Shown: piece after piece, positions 1-10,349 of the stretch
How the letters are laid out: each line of letters begins with the position of its first letter
How positions within the stretch are numbered: position 1 is the first letter of the stretch
Assembly (NCBI GenBank): GCA_949987565.1
Contig: OX465120.1
Location: 8,756,587-8,820,586, forward strand
From: Luidia sarsii
Taxonomy: Eukaryota > Echinodermata > Asteroidea > Paxillosida > Luidiidae
Direction of reading: 5' to 3'
DNA length: 64,000 nt
Program-made: the position numbers and the translations under genes
The notes under the pieces: generated by a model
Databases searched by the model: none
What the model saw: the letters and a program-made list of their open reading frames with translations, nothing else
Told to the model about the DNA's origin: nothing

Positions 1-520
1 TCTACCAGCTTTCCTCCTTTAATCACTCCCTACTGCTTGCCCTTCCCTTTGATCTCACCCTGGTCTGTCTACCAGCTTTCCTCCTTTGATCACTCCCTAC
101 TGCTTGCCCTTCCCTTTGATCTCACCCTGGTCTGTCTACCAGCTTTCCTCCTTTGATCACTCCCTTCTGCTTGCCCTTCTCTTTGATCTCACCCTGGTCT
201 GTCGACCAGCTTTCCTCCTTTGATCACTCCCTTCTGCTTGCCCTTCCCTTTGATCTCACCCTGGTCTGTCTACCAGCTTTCCTCCTTTGATCACTCCCTA
301 CTGCTTGCCCTTCTCTTTGATCTCACCCTGGTCTGTGTACCAGCTTTCCTCCTTTGATCACTCCCTTCTGCTTGCCCTTCCCTTTGATCTCACCCTGGTC
401 TGTCTACCAGCTTTCCTCCTTTGATCCCTTCCCTACTGCTCGCCCTTCCCTTTGATCTCACCCTGGTCTGTCTACCAGCTTTCCTCCTTTGATCCCTTCC
501 CTACTGCTCGCCCTTCCCTT
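1..520. repeat. 67-bp minisatellite (intron 17 of gene A)
   Basis: Successive copies start at 1, 68 and 135, giving a 67-bp pyrimidine-rich unit containing CTTTGATCTCACCCTGGTCT. The same unit fills a second intron of this gene (7440-8520) and the matching introns of gene B. The array probably continues off the left edge. Confidence 0.9.
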
Positions 521-664
521 GGAAATAGTGCTCCCAAGTTACCCACAACACATAATGATGTGTTTTCAAATACACTGTTGTTATTGTTTCCAGTTGAGTT
601 GTTCTGCCTAGGGAGGGCCAACATGATACCGAGTGTACATATAGTCCTATCATACCCTGCTTAC

Positions 665-758
665 TTAGCCATCGTGACTTTGATCAGTGCACCGATAATG
701 CCGACCAGAAGCAAGCAAGAGCAACCGATGATGAGACCCAACTGCCAAGCTTCAAGAC
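665..758 (-). CDS. Gene A exon 17: transmembrane helix
   Basis: The exon encodes a hydrophobic helix beginning LEAWQLGLIIGCSCLLL and ending in the basic stop-transfer KVTMAK, as expected for a type I membrane protein after its sushi domains. The acceptor is CTCATAG at 760-759 and the donor is GTAAGC at 664. It starts in phase 1 and ends in phase 2. Reading through the donor gives an immediate stop, but gene B shows a spliced tail exon (47148-47198) that fits the phase. That exon of gene A must lie left of base 1. Confidence 0.85.
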
Positions 759-1144
759 CTATGAGACAACAGAAATGCAAGAAAAAAAAACCCAAGATTG
801 ACTAAGAAGCAGCATCGTAAGACATTTTTATGCGGAGTGAATCTAAACATTATGTTGATAGAGAACAGACGTTCAGTCCCCATAGCTCTAGTCAGAACCA
901 CACACAGCAAAAATATGTCCAGATAGCCGTGTTAATCTATAACTGAAGAATAATACCATCTCAAGGATATCCCTCAAGAAATGACCAGTTGGGAAGAGTG
1001 CAAAATCAGCTTTTGTAGCAACAACTCCCATCAAAGTTAGCACGAATGAATAGCATACAAACTCATGTCTGTCTTTGCGAATAAAGTAGAGGAAAACTGA
1101 CAGGGATTTTTTCAAACAATATGAAAAATGTTTAGAAAGAAAGT

Positions 1145-1235
1145 TGACTGGACCTGAACTTGAACCCGAAAGCCTTAACTGACTGTATGTCTTAACATAC
1201 TTATGATCTTACTACCTGAGCCATCCAGCCCTTTG
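1145..1235 (-). mobile_element. tRNA-derived SINE head (intron 16)
   Basis: On the minus strand there is an A-box-like stretch (TGGCTCAGGTAGTAAGA) followed by a B-box-like GGTTCAAGTTC, as in RNA polymerase III promoters of tRNA-derived SINEs. The following body up to about 1340, with AGGCTCGGGCTCAGGC, resembles segments near 9030, 9715 and 44355. It does not fold as a functional tRNA. Confidence 0.65.
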
Positions 1236-1554
1236 ATGGCGGTCAATTGATCTTTGCCGGGTGGGGGCTCCATTGTTTAATTATGGTCCCTTACGAATCC
1301 ACGGATCAGGCTCGGGCTCAGGCTTTGTCTCCGTCTGACAAAACCTGGAAATCCAGGTTGTGGTTTGTCGCCAAATTTAAAGGTTTGTTGGCTCGATGGG
1401 CCTTAATACCGAAAATTCTAGATGCCAGTGTCATGATAATGGGTAAGTGAAATGTGACCGAAGCCTAAGCCCGAGCCTAATCAAGTCTTCATTTCGTAAA
1501 CGTCCTGTGGCCTTGGATCAGTCTTGTCGATGCGATACCTGGACAGAGTGTACT

Positions 1555-2023
1555 GTGTACCTTTGATGGAGGGTGTTGGTACCTGTATGTGATGGATGGG
1601 TATACCTGTATGTAATGGATGGTGTGGGTACCTGTATGTGATGAATGGTGTGAATATCTGTATGTGATGGATGGTGTGGGTATCTGTATGTGATGGATGG
1701 TGTGGGTATCTGTATGTGATGGATGGCGTGGGTAAACCTGTATGTGATGGTTGGTGTGGGTACCTGTATGTGATGGATGGTGTGGGTAAACCTGTATGTG
1801 ATGGATGGTGTGGGTACCTGTATGTGATGGATGGGTATACCTGTATGTGATGGATGGTGTGGGTACCTGTATGTGATGGATGGTGTGGGTATACCTGTAT
1901 GTGATGGATGGTGTGGGTACCTGTATGTGATGGATGGTGTGGGTATCTGTATGTGATGGATGGCGTGGGTACCTGTGAAAGAGAAAGTGTGGGTACCTGT
2001 GATGGACAGACTAGAGTAGGTAC
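1555..2023. repeat. Sushi-donor minisatellite (intron 16 of gene A)
   Basis: About 22-26-bp units; on the minus strand they read ACACCATCCATCACA(TACA)GGTACCC. This is the last 16 bases of the sushi exon plus its splice donor, repeated many times. Stop codons are rare, so long spurious ORFs cross it. Confidence 0.9.
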
Positions 2024-2221
2024 CTGTGATGGAGGTTGTGGGTTCCACTCTCACGCAGAGGGGTCCGTTGCCAGACCACTGGCCGTTCTCCTGACAGACT
2101 AGCTCCTGGTCCCCCTGCAGTACGTAGCCCTCATCGCACGTAAAGGTGGCTACATCACCCACATTATTACGGGAGACATCCCTTGCACCGTTGGCAGGGG
2201 TAGAGGGGGCTGAACAGGTCA
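2024..2221 (-). CDS. Gene A exon 16: sushi (CCP) domain 2
   Basis: This 198-nt exon begins TCSAPSTPANGARDVS and continues through ATFTCDEGYVLQGDQ to GQWSGNGPLC, with the four Cys, Gly-Tyr and Trp of a complement-control-protein module. The acceptor is CTGACAG. The donor used for phase 1 is GTACCT after PTTSIT. Several more CACAG|GTACCC sites follow directly in the intron, so the donor actually used should be checked in RNA. It is a close paralogue of exon 15 and the same length. Confidence 0.85.
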
Positions 2222-2339
2222 CTGTCAGTAAAAAAAACCCACCAAAGGTCAAATTTCAGAGACGAAATTGTTTTATATTGCACAACTTGCCCTATACTCA
2301 GATCATGGTGTTGTGCTTTAAATACAAGGTAAAAGGTGC

Positions 2340-3323
2340 TTCAAATACTTGTGATGGATGGTGTGGGTGCCTGTGGTGGATGGTGTGGGTGCCTGTGGTG
2401 GATGGTGTGGGTGCCTGTGGTGGATGGTGTGGGTGCCTGTGGTGGATGGTGTGGGTACCTGTGGTGGATGGTGTGGGTGCCTGTGGTGGATGGTGTGGGT
2501 GCCTGTGGTGGATGGTGTGGGTGCCTGTGGTGGATGGTGTGGGTTCCTATGACGGACAGACTGGGTATCTGTGATGGACAGAGTAGGTACCTGTTTTGGA
2601 TGGTATGGGTACCTGTGGTGGATGGTGTGGGTACCTGTATCTGATGGATGGTGTGGGTACCTGTATCTGATGGATGGTGCGGGTACCTGTATCTGATGGA
2701 TGGTGTGGGTACCTGTGATGGGTAGTGTGGGTATATGTATGTGATGGATGATGTGGGTACCTGTATGTGATGGATGGTGTGGGTACCTATGATTGATGGT
2801 GCGGATACATGTGATGGATGGTGTGGGTATATGAATGTGACGGATGGTGTTGGTACCTGTGATGGATGGTGTGGATACATGTGATGGATGGTGTGGGTAT
2901 ATGAATGTTACGGATGGTGTGGGTACCTGTGATGGATGGTGTGGATACATGTGATGGATGGTGTTTGTATATGAATGTTACGGATGGTGTGGGTACCTGT
3001 GATGGATGGTGTGGATGGATGGTGTGGGTATATGAATGTTACGGATGGTGTGGGTACCTGTGATGGATGGTGTGGATGGATGGTGTGGGTATATGAATGT
3101 TACGGATGGTGTGGGTACCTGTGATGGATGGTGTGGATGGATGGTGTGGGTATATGAATGTTACGGATGGTGTGGGTACCTGTGATGGATGGTGTGGTTA
3201 TCTGTATGTGATGGATCTTGTGGATACCTGTATGTGATGTATAGTGTGGGTACCTGTGATGGATGGTGTGGGTATCTGTATGTGATGGATGGTGTGGGTA
3301 GCTGTGATGAATGATGTGGATAC
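2340..3323. repeat. Sushi-donor minisatellite (intron 15 of gene A)
   Basis: Same family as the array in intron 16. A very homogeneous 22-bp run (GGTGTGGGTGCCTGTGGTGG on the plus strand) occupies about 2352-2545. More varied 22-, 26- and 34-bp units follow up to the exon 15 boundary. The array is longer here than in gene B (49535-50156). Confidence 0.9.
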
Positions 3324-3521
3324 CTGTGATGGATGGTGTGGGTTCCACTCTCACGCAGAGGGGTCCGTTGCCAGACCACTGGCCGCTCTCCTGACAGACT
3401 AGCTCCTGGTCCCCCTGCAGAACGTAGCCTTCATCGCACGCAAAGGTGGCCACACCACCCACATTATTACGGGAGACATTCTTCGTTCCGTTGGCAGGGG
3501 TAACGAGGGGAGAACAGGTCA
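3324..3521 (-). CDS. Gene A exon 15: sushi (CCP) domain 1
   Basis: A 198-nt phase 1-1 exon. It encodes VTCSPLVTPANGTKNVS, then ATFACDEGYVLQGDQ and GQWSGNGPLC, a complete CCP module with a sequon at NGT. The acceptor is TTGGTAG. The donor GTATCC follows PTPSIT. Its closest relative is exon 16, so the two arose by exon duplication inside the gene. Confidence 0.85.
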
Positions 3522-4055
3522 CTACCAATAAAAACATAACCCAATAGTTAATAACAATGATCATGATAATAATAACTTCGAAATCTTAAAGAAACATTAA
3601 TATAATGGTGTTTTATTTCAACTATCATCGCAGCCAGTGATTAACTTGAGTGTGCGGGATTTTCACACACATTAAAACACAACAATGATATAGTTCGGAT
3701 GAAATAAATATGAACAACCTCAAGAATAATAATAAATGTTATTAAAATACATAGCAAGGACATAACATTTTTAGAAAAATATCGCTCCTTGATATCGAAC
3801 ACCCAAAACACAATGCACTAGCTTCAAACATCAATCTAACCATACACAGCTGTAATTTGATTAAATTTTCCTGATTCAAAAACAAGTAAGGACGGCAGAA
3901 AGTTATACCAATCTGAACAATTAACCATCGGACTGGTTAGATTTCCCAGTTTGTAAGTCCAGTGGGAATGCTACTTAACATGTTGAAATTCCCCACATTC
4001 AAAAATGGACATGATTTATGCAGAAACAAAAAATCACGAGGGACGCTTCACTATT
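3522..4055. other. Intron 14 remainder, no feature seen
   Basis: AT-rich intron sequence with no open exon, tandem repeat or inverted repeat that I could recognise apart from the MITE to its right. Confidence 0.5.
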
Positions 4056-4335
4056 GGGTACTTCCATAAATCACGGTTCCAACTTGTGACATTTTGGTGT
4101 TCCCACTTGCACTAATATACCATTCAGCTTTCCTGCATGTAATATTGTAACAACGTCATGGACCACTTTGTAGATTAAACAATTTGCTATGCATGGACAG
4201 TATAGTATTGTATACTGTTTAACAGACAGAATGTTGCATTAAGTTGTTACACCATGTAGGAAAGTAGAATGGCTTCATGGGCAAGTGGGGACACCAAAAT
4301 GTCACAAGTTGGACCTCTGATTTATGGAATTACCC
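4056..4335. mobile_element. 280-bp MITE-like element abutting the exon 14 splice donor
   Basis: Inverted ends of about 50 bp match: the left arm starts GGGTACTTCCATAAATCACG and the right arm ends in its near-complement at TTATGGAATTACCC. TATT lies on both sides as a probable target duplication. The right-hand TATT supplies positions +3 to +6 of the exon 14 donor (GTAATA). The same insertion is present in gene B at 50811-51090. Confidence 0.7.
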
Positions 4336-4341
4336 TATTAC

Positions 4342-4590
4342 CAATTTGAGAGCTGTTCACGGCCACTTGGTAACTGGTAATGGCCGACCTCGTGGCTACG
4401 GCCACGGCTATGTTGCCGGTCACGGCGTAGTCGAACACGCAGCGGAAGTCGTCCCCGCAGAAAGCGGCGACGGTGTCGCTGACGGCCTCGTCGAGGGAGA
4501 GGAAGACGGGCTGGAAGCCGGGGTCGGCGTAGTCGGCGGGCTCCATGCCTCTCGGGTAACGGAAGAGGGAGTTCTCCGGCTGGATTTGCC
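4342..4590 (-). CDS. Gene A exon 14: C-terminal VWD region
   Basis: It encodes WQIQPENSLFRYPRGMEPAD, then VAAFCGDDFRCVFDYAVTGN and VATRSAITSYQVAVNSSQI. The CGDD..C.FD..ATG pattern is characteristic of the segment between VWD and sushi in SUSD2/Mesh. The initial W is completed across the splice from exon 13 (T|GG), which confirms the junction. The acceptor is CACTGCAG and the donor is GTAATA. Confidence 0.9.
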
Positions 4591-4999
4591 CTGCAGTGGA
4601 CAGAGTGAGCAAGATGGAGACGTCATTGGTCAGTCACCACGGAACCTCTTTTCAAAAACCAGGCCCCGAAAAGGGACGAAGGAAAAAAAATGGAGCCAAA
4701 GAAGAAGCCAGAGCCTTTGTCGAGTTTTGGGAAAGGACCCTAGCAGCGCAGAATGGAGCCTTGATAGACAGCAGATTCCACTTATTCGTTGAATAATTGA
4801 ACATGCATCACTGATCGTTTGAATCACAGGTCAACAAAATCAGTCAACCATGTATCCATGAAATCGATGAATTACTGATCCACGAGATCTGATCACTGAA
4901 TTAGTGATGCAACAGATCACTGGTGTACTGAACCATTAATCCATTGAATCACTTGATCAGTAACCCATTCAATGACTGAGTTACTGCTATATTCTCTCT

Positions 5000-5320
5000 A
5001 AATGCAAAAAGTGAATAATTCACTCTCCCAAGGAGTGAAAATCGCTCCAAAAAGCCAAAACCGCTCAAAAGAGTGAACAAATACTGTAAAAGATGTGAAA
5101 ACCACTAACTGAGTGGAGTGAAATCCCACTCTTGTAAGGAGCCATATGGAGGACAACTCGAAAAAGTGTTGTCCTCTATATGGCTCATCTATAGAGTGGT
5201 GTTTTATCCCATTCTTAGCGGTTTTCACACCTCTGACAGTGGTTTTCACTTTTTTTGAGCGTTTTTTTTGTTTTCAAATTTCACTCTTTGTGCGAGTGGT
5301 TTATTCACTCTTTGGCATTT
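5000..5320. mobile_element. TA-flanked MITE-like element (intron 13)
   Basis: Imperfect terminal inverted repeats: AAATGCAAAAAGTGAATAAT on the left and the complement of AAATGCCAAAGAGTGAATAA on the right, bounded by TA. A strong internal hairpin (GAGCCATATGGAGGACAAC and its complement) sits near 5143-5190. It is conserved in gene B at about 51755-52075. Confidence 0.65.
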
Positions 5321-5629
5321 AATAGTATAATGCTCATTTCCTGAATCACTTAATCTACTTGGTCACTGAACTGCCGATCCACTGAATCACCAGCTAACTA
5401 AGTCATGAATCCATTGAGTGATTGAATCGTTCAATTTTGGAATAATTGAATGATTGGATCGTTCAATCATGGAACCATTTCATGAATGATTGGATCGTTA
5501 GTCATGGAACCATGGAACCATTGAGTCACCGAATCATTGAAACATCAAATCATTGAATCACTGAATCGCCAAATCACCAAATCATGGAACCATTGATTGA
5601 TTGGATTGTTCTATCATGGAATCATTGAA

Positions 5630-6330
5630 TCATTGAATTATTGAATCATTGAATCATTGAATCATTGAATCGTTGAATCATTGAATCGTTGAATCGTTGA
5701 ATCGTTGAATCGTTGAATCGTTGAATCGTTGAATCGTTGAATCGTTGAATCGTTGAATCGTTGAATCGTTGAATCGTTGAATCGTTGAATCGTTGAATCG
5801 TTGAATCGTTGAATCGTTGAATCGTTGAATCGTTGAATCGTTGAATCGTTGAATCGTTGAATCGTTGAATCGTTGAATCGTTGAATCGTTGAATCGTTGA
5901 ATCGTTGAATCGTTGAATCGTTGAATCGTTGAATCGTTGAATCGTTGAATCGTTGAATCGTTGAATCGTTGAATCGTTGAATCGTTGAATCGTTGAATCG
6001 TTGAATCGTTGAATCATTGAATCATTGAATCATTGAATCATTGAATCATTGAATCATTGAATCATTGAATCATTGAATCATTGAATCATTGAATCATTGA
6101 ATCATTGAATCATTGAATCATTGAATCATTGAATCATTGAATCATTGAATCATTGAATCATTGAATCATTGAATCATTGAATCATTAAATCATTGAATCA
6201 TTGAATCATTGAATCATTGAATCATTGAATCATTGAATCATTGAATCATTGAATCATTGAATCATTAAATCATTGAATCATTGAATCACTGAATCATTGA
6301 ATCATTGAAACATTGAAACGTTGAAACATT
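5630..6330. repeat. 8-bp tandem repeat, two variant blocks (intron 13)
   Basis: Unit GAATCATT/GAATCGTT. About 5680-6015 is nearly pure GAATCGTT; about 6015-6300 is nearly pure GAATCATT. A degenerate version extends left to about 5340. Gene B has a shorter array (52378-52690) without the CGTT block. Confidence 0.9.
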
Positions 6331-6517
6331 GAAACACTGAATAACTTAATTACTGAGCCGGGAAAGTAGCCACGAGGCAGGGCAAACTCTCAATGTAAAT
6401 AAAATCTACATCCTGGGTAACATGGCATAATTTCTTTTCAAACTTGTGGAACCCCGCACCCTCAACAAACCCCAAAAGCCCTACACAATGTAAGTTACGA
6501 GCCAGAAGGTGAATTAC

Positions 6518-6790
6518 ATGTTTGGCCAAACTGTGAATGAATGTCTTGCATAGTGGCGTCGACAGGGACGATATCCCCGTCAGGTGTCTCCAGGTCGTCA
6601 GTCACGTTCCCGTTCCAGTTTCCGTACAGCCCCCTGGAGCGACCCTTCAGTGACTGCTGCAAGGAGGCAAAGACGTTCAGAAGCCCGGCCGTGCTGGAGA
6701 TCACCAGCGACACGCCGCACTGGAAGTTCGCGTACACGGTCTTGGTGAGGACGCCAGAGTTGTTGACTAAGCGTTGGAACACGCTCACAC
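6518..6790 (-). CDS. Gene A exon 13: VWD domain, third segment
   Basis: It encodes GVSVFQRLVNNSGVLTK, then FQCGVSLVISSTAGLLNVFA and RGLYGNWNGNVTDDLETPDG. The GL.G..N....DD....G motif is the calcium-binding-like loop typical of VWD domains. The acceptor is TATATAG and the donor GTAATT, phases 1 to 1. Only one residue seems to differ in gene B (MQDIH versus MEDIH). Confidence 0.9.
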
Positions 6791-6959
6791 CTATATAGAG
6801 ACCGTTGAGAGAATAGCAAAAGATGGTTTCACTTACTGGTTTCATCTTACAACGTAAGAACAAAGGAAACACAAACATGACTTTGGAATTGAAATCATTC
6901 AGAATGATTGCAATCTGCTCACTGACTTAAATGATCAAAATTAAAAATCTAAAAAAACT

Positions 6960-7085
6960 GAGAAACCTGACAGTTCTATCCTAACATGAACTTTCTCAAT
7001 GGCAGAATGACAAGCACGAAAACCTAATTGTTGTCATTTTGAGAGAAGTCCTGCTAAGATTGAAACATGAGGCCCTCAACGGTTG
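6960..7085 (-). repeat. Dispersed repeat with GATCGAAACGTC-like hairpin (degenerate)
   Basis: On the minus strand, GAGAAATGACA-type flanks and a hairpin resembling AAGGTCCTGCTAGGATCGAAACG are recognisable in degenerate form. Related copies lie near 36791, 41039 and 42559. It is present in the same intron of gene B. Confidence 0.4.
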
Positions 7086-7183
7086 AGACAGCGACTCTTT
7101 TCAGAGTCACACTCACTCTCAGGGAGAGGCTATAATTTATGCACATGCCAGCGCAAAGGTTCCCGCTTTTGTTTGTGACTCAC

Positions 7184-7363
7184 CGTTTAGTTCCACACGT
7201 ATGATCTGCGTCTCGTCAAAGTTAAGCATGGTCCACTGGCTCTCGTTCGTGTCTTGTCGGAACCAGACATCCACCTCACGACGCTCACTGACTTCAATAT
7301 GGACGAGGTCTGAGTGCCCGGAATGGCGGGCAGCCACAGCCGTGATTACAGTGGCTCTTTGCC
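7184..7363 (-). CDS. Gene A exon 12: VWD domain, second segment
   Basis: It encodes GQRATVITAVAARHSGHSD, then VHIEVSERREVDVWFRQDT and TMLNFDETQIIRVELNG. This is the beta-sandwich middle of the VWD domain. The acceptor is TTCACAG and the donor GTGAGT. It is 180 nt, phases 1 to 1. Confidence 0.88.
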
Positions 7364-7439
7364 CTGTGAATGACAGTCATGTACAGTCGCTTATTACTGA
7401 ACACATACATGCAATCCGGCTATTACCCTATGATTCCCT

Positions 7440-8520
7440 TCCATACTGCTTGCCCTTTTTCTTTGATCTCACCCTTTCGGGTCAGTCAACCAGCTTTCCT
7501 TCTTTGATCACACCCTGCTACGTCAACTAGCATTCCTTCTTTGATCCCTTCCCTACTGCTTGCTCTTCCCTTTGATATCACCCTGGTCTGTCTACCAGCT
7601 TTCCTCCTTTGATCCCTTCCCTACTGCTTGCCCTTCTCTTTGATCTCACCCTGGTCTGTCTACCAGCTTTCCTCCTTTGCTCCCCTCCCTACCGCTTGCC
7701 CTTCTCTTTGATCTCACCCTGGTCTGTCGACCAGCTTTCCTCCTTTGATCCCTTTCCCTACTGCTTGCCCTTCCCTCTGATCTCACCCTGGTCTGTCGAC
7801 CAGCTTTCCTCCCTTGATTCCTTCCCTACTGCTTGCCCTTCTCTTTGATCTCACCCTGGTCTGTCGACCAGCTTTCCTCCTTTGATCCCTTTCCCTACTG
7901 CTTGCCCTTCCCTTTGATCTCACCCTGGTCTGTTGACCTGATTTCCTCCTTTGATCCCTTCCCTACTGCTTGCCCGTCCCTTTGATCTCACCCTGGTCTG
8001 TCTACCAGCATTCCTCCTTTGATCCCTTCCCTACTGCTTACCCTTTCCTTTGATCTCACCCTGGTCTGTCGACCAGCTTTCCTCCTTTGATCCCTTCCCT
8101 ATTGCTTGCCCATTCGTTTGATCCCTTCCCTATTGCTTGCCCATTTCTTTGACCTCACCCTGGTCTGTCTACCAGCGTTCCTCCTTTGATCCCTTCCCTA
8201 CTGCTTGCCCATTCCTTTGACCTCAGCCTGGTCTGTCTACCAGCATTCCTCCTTTGATCCCTTCCCTACTGCTTGCCCGTCCCTTTGATCTCACCCTGGT
8301 CTGTCTACCAGCATTCCTCCTTTGATCCCTTCCCTACTGCTTGCCCGTCCCTTTGATCTCACCCTGGTCTGTCGACCAGCTTTCCTCCTTTGATCCCTTC
8401 CCTATTGCTTGCCCATTCCTTTAACCTCACCCTGGTCTGTCGACCATCTTTCCTCCTTTGATCCCTTCCCTACTGCTTACCCTTCCCTTTGATCTCACCC
8501 TGGTCTGTCACTTCGTCCAC
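7440..8520. repeat. 67-bp minisatellite (intron 11 of gene A)
   Basis: About sixteen copies of the same unit as at 1-520, with more sequence variation (CTACCAGC/CGACCAGC, occasional partial units near 8100-8150). The matching array in gene B is 53810-54940. Confidence 0.9.
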
Positions 8521-8608
8521 CTGCTGCCCTCCTTTCAGACTGGCTTATAGTTTATATTGTCCATTAGTACTCTATTGGACCCCCAAACGAACGACACAGG
8601 CTGCCTAC

Positions 8609-8746
8609 CTGGTTCTAGGACTGCCATTCTTGCTTGGAGCTCAAACTCTCCCTGGCACGTCTCCAGCATGGTGTATTCACCCACTCCATTGAAGGTGTAC
8701 TCCAAGCCATCCATGGTGATAAGGTGCGGGTCACCGGTGCCAACAG
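8609..8746 (-). CDS. Gene A exon 11: VWD start with GDPH site
   Basis: It encodes AVGTGDPHLITMDGLEYTFN then GVGEYTMLETCQGEFELQAR. GDPH (D839-P840) is the acid-labile autocleavage motif known from MUC2, MUC4, MUC5AC and SUSD2, followed by the usual TFNG.GEY.LLE. The acceptor is ACCATCAG and the donor GTAGGC. The same ORF can be read 5' of the acceptor, but that part has no family similarity and is taken as intron. Confidence 0.9.
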
Positions 8747-9082
8747 CTGATGGTAAACACGCCAATGCAACAGGATTGTCAACCGGACTTGGCTTTGGTT
8801 TGGGTTTGATTCGTGGATCATTCATGAAAGGCAGTAGTAGATACAAGGGCCTTCCCTTACCAAAGCCTGGCTTCTTCTCTATCACACCAAAGCTGAAAAC
8901 ACAGGTTGGGAGCTCGTTCTGAGAGTTGAAGCTTGAGAGTCTTTTGCAAAACAAAATATGAGAATCTTCTCCAAAACCGAAGATAGATACAGACACCAAC
9001 CCTTAAAATGAACGAAATAAAAGGAGACAAAGTCGGAGCCTCGCCTGCTCAGACTAATGCTTGGTTTTGGAGAGAAAAAGGC

Positions 9083-9150
9083 CGAAGGACTTGTAAGGGA
9101 ATTTGAACCCGAGGACGTCTGGCGTATCGTACCAGTGCATTAACAAGTCC
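9083..9150 (-). mobile_element. tRNA-derived SINE relic
   Basis: Minus strand carries a B-box-like GGGTTCAAATTCC and a partial A-box region. It is followed at 9241-9330 by a better preserved copy of the same kind, so this looks like two SINEs in tandem. Confidence 0.5.
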
Positions 9151-9240
9151 TGATATAACCAGGCCGGTTTGAGTCAAACAATCAAAGGACAAGTTAAAAC
9201 TCACAGGGAACTTTTGAGCGATTTGAAAAATTGGCAAAGA

Positions 9241-9330
9241 AAACATTGACTGGACCGAAACTTGAACCCGAGACCTCTTGATTAACCTACCAGTGCTCTT
9301 CCATCTGAGCTAAACAGTCCTGAGATGGTG
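9241..9330 (-). mobile_element. tRNA-derived SINE head (intron 10)
   Basis: Minus strand reads TTAGCTCAGATGGAAGAGCA (A box) and then TCTCGGGTTCAAGTTTCGG (B box), the layout of a tRNA-derived SINE. The right flank shares CTTTGCCGGG(T/G)TGGGGC with the copy at 1145. Confidence 0.7.
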
Positions 9331-9420
9331 GCCTTCCCAAATAGTCAACTAGTCTTTGCCGGGGTGGGGCGCCAGTCAGAAGCAATTCAAGCTGGCTTGT
9401 TTAAGTTACAGGGTTCTCAC

Positions 9421-9568
9421 CTGGGGTTGGAGGCTCGTAATTCTCACAGGTTTGGGATGGTCGCAAGCGCTCATAGCGATGACAGTTGCCCTCTGACAGT
9501 AAACAGCAGTGTTCCCATGGTAATTTATCTGCCACCCAGTGAGAGAGGTAGGGAACACGACCAGCTGC
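9421..9568 (-). CDS. Gene A exon 10: Cys-rich segment after AMOP
   Basis: It encodes AAGRVPYLSHWVADKLPWEH, then CCLLSEGNCHRYERLRPSQT and CENYEPPTPG. The pattern VP.LSHW...CC...C..Y...RPS..C..Y.PP.P matches the AMOP-to-VWD connector of SUSD2/Mesh. The acceptor ACGTTATAG gives phase 0. A nearby alternative AG four bases downstream would break the frame. The donor is GTGAGA. Confidence 0.88.
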
Positions 9569-9984
9569 CTATAACGTCAGTGTACAGATAAAATCATCAA
9601 AATAATATCATCACAACATGATGCCGAAAATGTAAGCAGAAAATGCAGCAGGAACATAACATAGTCTTCAAACTTCCTCCTCAACTAAGGAGCCCTTCCA
9701 CAAACCTGTCTGTTCGGCTTTTGAATAAGACAAAGCCGGAGACAGAGCCTACGTCGGGGTTTGTTGGAGAAAGGCCTTGGCTGAGATGATATTCACGTCC
9801 TTAGATGGTGGTAGATGACTAGCGAGCCAGTGTAACTCGAAGCTAGCCCGTCCATAGTGTACCCAACTCTTACCACGAGCAAAATGATCACCGAAGGTCT
9901 TCACAACTCCAAGTTGAAAACCCTGCTCCCATCATGTGGTATATTGAGTGTAAGTGGCTGCGGTCTAGCGGCCTATAGACAAAC

Positions 9985-10105
9985 CTTGAAGGGCTCCACT
10001 CCATCGTGATGTCGCCTTTCCGCAAAGCCTCCGCCGCTCGTCTGCCTCACGTCCAGTATGTTGTCATCGTCGCCATAGCAACACTCCTGTCCACCTCCAA
10101 GGAAA
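9985..10105 (-). CDS. Gene A exon 9: end of AMOP
   Basis: It encodes SFLGGGQECCYGDDDNILDV then RQTSGGGFAERRHHDGVEPF. G.GQ.CCY is the conserved end of AMOP in SUSD2. The acceptor is GTGCACAG. The donor GTTTGT is a weak match to consensus but is the only one that keeps phase 0 with exon 10, and it is identical in gene B. Confidence 0.82.
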
Positions 10106-10349
10106 CTGTGCACAGAGTGGATAGATACCACTCGAGGTGTTAATTTTCTTATTTTTAGTCCAAATTGTTACGGTTGAAGATCCGTCGCGAGAGGCTTAGT
10201 GGTAACTACATCTGGTTTTCTGATCACTCGCGCTTTGCTCTGAGATGCTCTACAGATTCGAATCCGCCACACAACCTTGTATAGTGAAAGTGTGTGCACT
10301 AGAACGCAGGAATAAGGGCTGCGAATCCCAACTGAGATGGCAGTATTTT

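Noticed and set aside
452..805. 117-codon plus ORF (and its 167-codon match at 47607)
   Set aside because: Runs through the 67-bp minisatellite and antisense to the TM exon.
2318..2950. YPHHPSQVPTPSIT-type minus ORFs as independent genes
   Set aside because: Intronic minisatellite derived from the exon 15/16 donor; considered only as possible alternative exon extension.
5646..6017. 123-codon minus ORF of IQRFNDST repeats
   Set aside because: It is the translation of the 8-bp satellite inside intron 13 (24 nt = three units); no exon borders.
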